Below are positions 60,980 through 64,000 of a stretch of DNA of 64,000 nucleotides, in pieces. The notes under the pieces were generated by a model that made no database searches, was not told the origin of the DNA, and was given only the letters and a program-made list of their open reading frames with translations. A program made the translations under genes and the position numbers. The DNA is from Phycisphaeraceae bacterium (GTDB lineage: Bacteria; Planctomycetota; Phycisphaerae; Phycisphaerales; UBA1924), in the NCBI GenBank assembly GCA_019636495.1, contig JAHBXL010000001.1, positions 248,001 to 312,000 on the forward strand, read 5' to 3'. Every line of letters begins with the position of its first letter. Position 1 is the stretch's first letter.

Positions 60980-62041
60980 ATGGAAGCACCAAAGCACACC
61001 AAGTTGTTGTTGAGCAGCGTAAGGGCGTTTCTCCCGCGCCCAGTCAGGTCGGCGATCCGACCGGCCATCCAAGTCGTCGCGCCGCGGGTTCTTGCGCCGC
61101 GTGCAGCGTTGCCGATTCAGTTGGAGTTTTGCGACCATCCCACAACCAATCGTTGGACTGTATTCGACCCCCGTACCGGGGTCGAACACCGGTTTTTTTT
61201 CCTGTGCGGCTGCTGGAAGAGTGGTACTCATTGGGTGCAAGCGATTCTGAATCTTCACCCCGAGGTCTGGATTCGTGGGGAATACCACTTCGAGCACTTG
61301 ATGCGGGCGATGGATCGGTTCACGTTGCCGTCGTGGTACATTTGCAGTCGGGGACGCGGGAAGCGGGTGGCGAGAGAGTCCTTCGAAAACCTCGTGCGCC
61401 GCACCATGTATTGCTCGACGCGCGACTGTCCAAGTGCTGTCTGGCTTGGGGACCGCACACCGCGCCTCCTTCGCGAAGTCTTACCGGGTGCCCCGACGCT
61501 TTGGCTGGTACGTGACGGGCGCGATGTGCTCGTATCGTGGACGTTTCATTGGCTTCGTGTAGAGGCGGCGGGACCCCCATTTGCCAGGTTGATGTTCGCG
61601 CGGTTCCGACCCGAGTTTGCGAGAGATGCTGATCGATTTCGCGATCCCGAGCACGGGCTTCTCGGTAGCGACATTTGGGTCCGTCGAACGGCGCGTGCTT
61701 GGGCACGCTACATATCGCACGACTTTGACGCGTTTCCGCGCTTGCGGGCGCAAGGCACACCTGTCCACAAGATCGTGTACGAGGACCTGCACCAGAACCC
61801 GCACAACGGGGCCGAGGCCATCTATCGCTTCTTGAATCTTGATCCCGCAGAGGCGGAGCCGCTGTCGGTTGAGACCAAGACGCTGCCTGGGTTCAAGCAA
61901 GAAGACCTGAAATCCGCCACCCGCAAGGGCCAATCGGGCGACTGGCGGAACTACTTCAACGACCGGATCAAGCGGATCTTCAAGGAAGAGGCCGGCGAGG
62001 CGCTGATCCTCGCGGGCTACGAGAAGGACCTCAACTGGTGA
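60980..62041 (+). CDS. Sulfotransferase, first of tandem set
   Basis: This 353-residue PAPS-dependent sulfotransferase transfers sulfate to a hydroxyl or amine of a small molecule, glycan or lipid. The 5'-phosphosulfate loop CWKSGTHWV is at residues ~79-86 (Lys80), and the 3'-phosphate site is LWLVRDGRDVLVSWTFHW. The end carries RKGQSGDWRNYFNDRIKRIF, matching the RKGxxGDW motif of cytosolic sulfotransferases. The N-terminus is basic without a signal. The stop overlaps the GTG start of the next sulfotransferase by 4 bases. It is divergent from the GH43-like gene. Confidence 0.88.
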   Translation: MEAPKHTKLLLSSVRAFLPRPVRSAIRPAIQVVAPRVLAPRAALPIQLEFCDHPTTNRWTVFDPRTGVEHRFFFLCGCWKSGTHWVQAILNLHPEVWIRGEYHFEHLMRAMDRFTLPSWYICSRGRGKRVARESFENLVRRTMYCSTRDCPSAVWLGDRTPRLLREVLPGAPTLWLVRDGRDVLVSWTFHWLRVEAAGPPFARLMFARFRPEFARDADRFRDPEHGLLGSDIWVRRTARAWARYISHDFDAFPRLRAQGTPVHKIVYEDLHQNPHNGAEAIYRFLNLDPAEAEPLSVETKTLPGFKQEDLKSATRKGQSGDWRNYFNDRIKRIFKEEAGEALILAGYEKDLNW

Positions 62042-63105
62042 GCAGGCCAGCAAACCCATCGCGAGGGAACGCGCTCGTGGCGACCGCCAAGGCCGTGCTG
62101 CCGCGCCCGGTAAAGGACGCGCTGCGCCCGGTGGTTCGCCCGTGGCTTGCCGCGCCGGCCGACCCGTGGGCCTGCGCCGACGCCGCGGCGGGCAACGAGT
62201 GGACATTCCGCGATGGCGAGCGGGAGTTCAAGTGTTTTTTCCTGTGCGGGGGTTGGAAGTCTGGCACGCACTGGGTCGAGGCGCTGCTGAACCTGCACCC
62301 TCGGGCTCACACGATCGGCGAGTTCCATTTTGAGTCCGTTGTCGATGGATTCTCCATTTTCCTCGGCAAGCCGGGGCGTGTCGGGCATCACTCGCAGAAA
62401 CTCAAGCGGATCGCGCGGCGGTCGCTCTATCGGCTCGTTCGTCAGTGCATGTATGCGCAGACCAAGCCGCACCTTGATGCGAACCCGCGCGTGATGTGGA
62501 TCGGGGACCGTTCGCCGCGTCGGTTGGATACGGTGATCCCCGGAGCCCCGCACATCCTGCTGCTGCGCGATGGACGCGATGTGCTGGTGAGCCGGGCCTA
62601 CCACGTGCTGCGTGCCAACAGGCCGGAGGTCATGCTGCGACCCGCGTTCGCCGAGATGATCCGCCGTTGGGGGCCGGAGTTTGCGACGAATCCGGAACGG
62701 TTTGTGGACCCTGATATCGGGGCGCTGGGCAGCGATGAATGGGTGCGGTTTACCTGCCGCGGGTGGGGGGAGGCATTGAAGAACGACCTTGCGACGATTC
62801 CGAGGCTCCGCGCCGAGGGGACACCGGTGCATCTGGTCCGTTACGAGGATTTGCACCGCGATCTTGAGACGCATCGTGCCGAGTTGTACCGATTTCTGGG
62901 GCTCGATCCGTCGGAGGCCGCAGCGCCATCGCACGAAACCAAGACGTTGCCAGGCTTCAAGAGAGTGGACCTCAAAGCGGCGACACGTAAGGGCCAGACG
63001 GGCGACTGGCAGAACCACTTCAACGACCGCGTGAAGCGGATTTTCAAGCAGGTCGCAGGCGAGGCGTTGATCCAGGCCGGGTACGAGAAAGACCTGAACT
63101 GGTGA
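62038..63105 (+). CDS. Sulfotransferase, second of tandem set
   Basis: This 355-residue paralogue of the preceding gene has the same motifs: FLCGGWKSGTHWV (Lys74), LLLRDGRDVLVSRAYHV, and RKGQTGDWQNHFNDRVKRIFKQ. The last ~55 residues are nearly the same in both proteins (TKTLPGFK and AGYEKDLNW at the end), while the middle differs more, as expected for a duplication followed by change of acceptor specificity. It starts with GTG inside the stop of the first gene, so the two are translationally coupled. Confidence 0.88.
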   Translation: MSRPANPSRGNALVATAKAVLPRPVKDALRPVVRPWLAAPADPWACADAAAGNEWTFRDGEREFKCFFLCGGWKSGTHWVEALLNLHPRAHTIGEFHFESVVDGFSIFLGKPGRVGHHSQKLKRIARRSLYRLVRQCMYAQTKPHLDANPRVMWIGDRSPRRLDTVIPGAPHILLLRDGRDVLVSRAYHVLRANRPEVMLRPAFAEMIRRWGPEFATNPERFVDPDIGALGSDEWVRFTCRGWGEALKNDLATIPRLRAEGTPVHLVRYEDLHRDLETHRAELYRFLGLDPSEAAAPSHETKTLPGFKRVDLKAATRKGQTGDWQNHFNDRVKRIFKQVAGEALIQAGYEKDLNW

Positions 63106-63133
63106 CGGCCTCGCGCCGGGCGGGAGAGTGAGC

Positions 63134-64000
63134 GTGTCCGAAGCAGCACACACCGGCCGACCCGCGGATGGCCCCGCCGAACGGACCGGGCACGCCAACA
63201 GCGCGCAGCCGCGGGGCGGGTCCTCGGCGCTGCTCAGCCTGCTCAAGTACGCGCGATCCGCCACGCCGCGGGGCCTGCGTACCGCGCTTAAGCCCATCGT
63301 GCGCACCGTCATTCCCGAGCACCTGCGCCGCAGGACTTGGGAAGACCCATCTCCCGACCTCTCGGTGTGCGACCGCTGGGTCGGCAACCGGTGGACGATC
63401 GAGGCCGATGGCCTGCCGCGGCGGTTTTTCTTCATCTGCGGCTGCTACAAGTCCGGCACCAACTGGGTGCAGAACCTGCTGAACCTGCACCCCGAGGTGG
63501 ATGTCGTCGGCGAGTTTCATTTCGATGTGCTGACGCGGGGCGTGCGGCAACTCACGGGCATGTCGTGGTTCATCGGGAGCCAGGAGCACCTCGTGCCGGT
63601 CGCGCTCGACGGCATGGAGTTGACGGTCCGGCGGATGATGTACGCCGCGACGCGCGGCAAGCCGGGGGCGACGTGGCTGGGCGATCGCACGCCGCACGCG
63701 CTGGTGCCGGTGATCCGGGGCGCGCCGCAGGTGTACATCGTGCGCGACCCGCGGGATGTGCTGGTCTCGTGGTCGTTCCACCATTTGCGGTTGAAGGATC
63801 CGAACCTGATGGCGGATGCGTTCCGGGCCAAGGCGGCGGTCATTAACGCGAAGTTCAAGGCCGACCCCGAGGGGTTTGACCCGCTGGATGGCTGGCTCGG
63901 CGATGAGGCGTGGCTGCGCTTCCACGCGCGGCAGTGGGCCGACATCTCGCGCCTGTCGCGGCAGAACATCCCGCTGCTGCGGGCCGAAGGGACGCGCGTG
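63134..64000 (+). CDS. Sulfotransferase, third of set, 3' end outside window
   Basis: This open frame runs to the right edge of the window without a stop; 289 residues are visible. FICGCYKSGTNWVQNLLNLHPEV and QVYIVRDPRDVLVSWSFHH match the two cofactor-binding motifs of its upstream neighbours, though it is less similar to them than they are to each other. GGGAG (63122-63126) stands 7 bases before the GTG at 63134; a GTG at 63128 is also possible. The RKGxxGDW end should lie beyond the window. It is separated from the second gene by 28 bases and very likely belongs to the same operon. Confidence 0.85.
   Translation, partial: MSEAAHTGRPADGPAERTGHANSAQPRGGSSALLSLLKYARSATPRGLRTALKPIVRTVIPEHLRRRTWEDPSPDLSVCDRWVGNRWTIEADGLPRRFFFICGCYKSGTNWVQNLLNLHPEVDVVGEFHFDVLTRGVRQLTGMSWFIGSQEHLVPVALDGMELTVRRMMYAATRGKPGATWLGDRTPHALVPVIRGAPQVYIVRDPRDVLVSWSFHHLRLKDPNLMADAFRAKAAVINAKFKADPEGFDPLDGWLGDEAWLRFHARQWADISRLSRQNIPLLRAEGTRV

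Noticed and set aside
60764..61297. Minus-strand frame upstream of the GH43-like gene
   Set aside because: It overlaps the sulfotransferase start on the other strand, has no motif, and AAGGAG supports the shorter GH43-like start at 60762.
1..64000. tRNA, rRNA or CRISPR arrays
   Set aside because: No tRNA T-loop/acceptor pattern, no rRNA-like conserved stretch and no regularly spaced direct repeats were noticed by eye; a tRNA or covariance search would be decisive.

Overview
The window reads as chromosome of a high-GC Planctomycetota bacterium, most likely class Phycisphaerae. This is inferred from the mix of genes: a C30-type carotenoid cluster with two desaturases, a secreted enzyme-like protein ending in a dockerin-like repeat, a DUF2617-like protein, prepilin-type and PD40/TolB-like proteins, and complex I genes that are not in one operon. 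Genes are packed tightly. Many same-strand neighbours overlap by 4 bases (ATGA or GTGA), and several convergent pairs overlap at their 3' ends.

Layout. 1-5.1 kb: the 3' part of an S41 peptidase gene, a radical SAM gene, a complete IS5-family element with target duplication, and a Phd/VapC toxin-antitoxin pair. 5.3-12.3 kb: a sigma-54 response regulator with a cytosolic histidine kinase upstream, ileS, and a DUF2617-like gene. 12.5-21.2 kb: a HEAT-like repeat protein, a STAS protein, an arginase-family/TIM-barrel operon, a small lipoprotein, a second histidine kinase, and a very large LptC/LptA-like envelope protein. 21.2-30.3 kb: nuoC, an unknown gene, envelope lipoproteins (one a PD40 propeller), a Xer-type recombinase with a strong terminator, queG, a membrane protein and a DUF4442-like protein. 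30.3-37.6 kb: an MBL hydrolase with an outer-membrane barrel, a BatA-like VWA protein translationally coupled to rlmE, a YhaM-like HD exonuclease, a LON-domain protein and a glycine-zipper lipoprotein.

37.5-45.0 kb holds a carotenoid locus: aldehyde dehydrogenase, desaturase, acyltransferase, glycosyltransferase and a Bcp peroxiredoxin run as one overlapping minus-strand operon, facing a divergent second desaturase. The squalene/phytoene-type synthase that would feed it is not in the window. 45.0-55.4 kb: two MBL-fold proteins, a site-2 protease, an operon of hydrolase-like protein, soluble sugar dehydrogenase-like protein and cytochrome c, a prepilin-like protein, an EAL/CBS/degenerate-GGDEF protein, and nuoA on its own. 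55.6-58.5 kb: groL and groS with a hicBA toxin-antitoxin pair and a small basic protein between them. 58.8-64 kb: a visibly lower-GC secreted GH43-like dockerin protein facing three tandem sulfotransferase genes, the last cut by the window edge.

The most unusual signals are short palindromic elements sitting in frame inside ileS and queG, both tRNA-function genes; a hybrid promoter made by the IS end and a resident TATAAT; an 11-base inverted repeat bracketing a TTGACA promoter; a toxin-antitoxin pair inside the chaperonin locus; the carotenoid operon coupled to a peroxiredoxin; and an alpha/beta hydrolase whose nucleophile position is Asn. No tRNA, rRNA or CRISPR array was seen.
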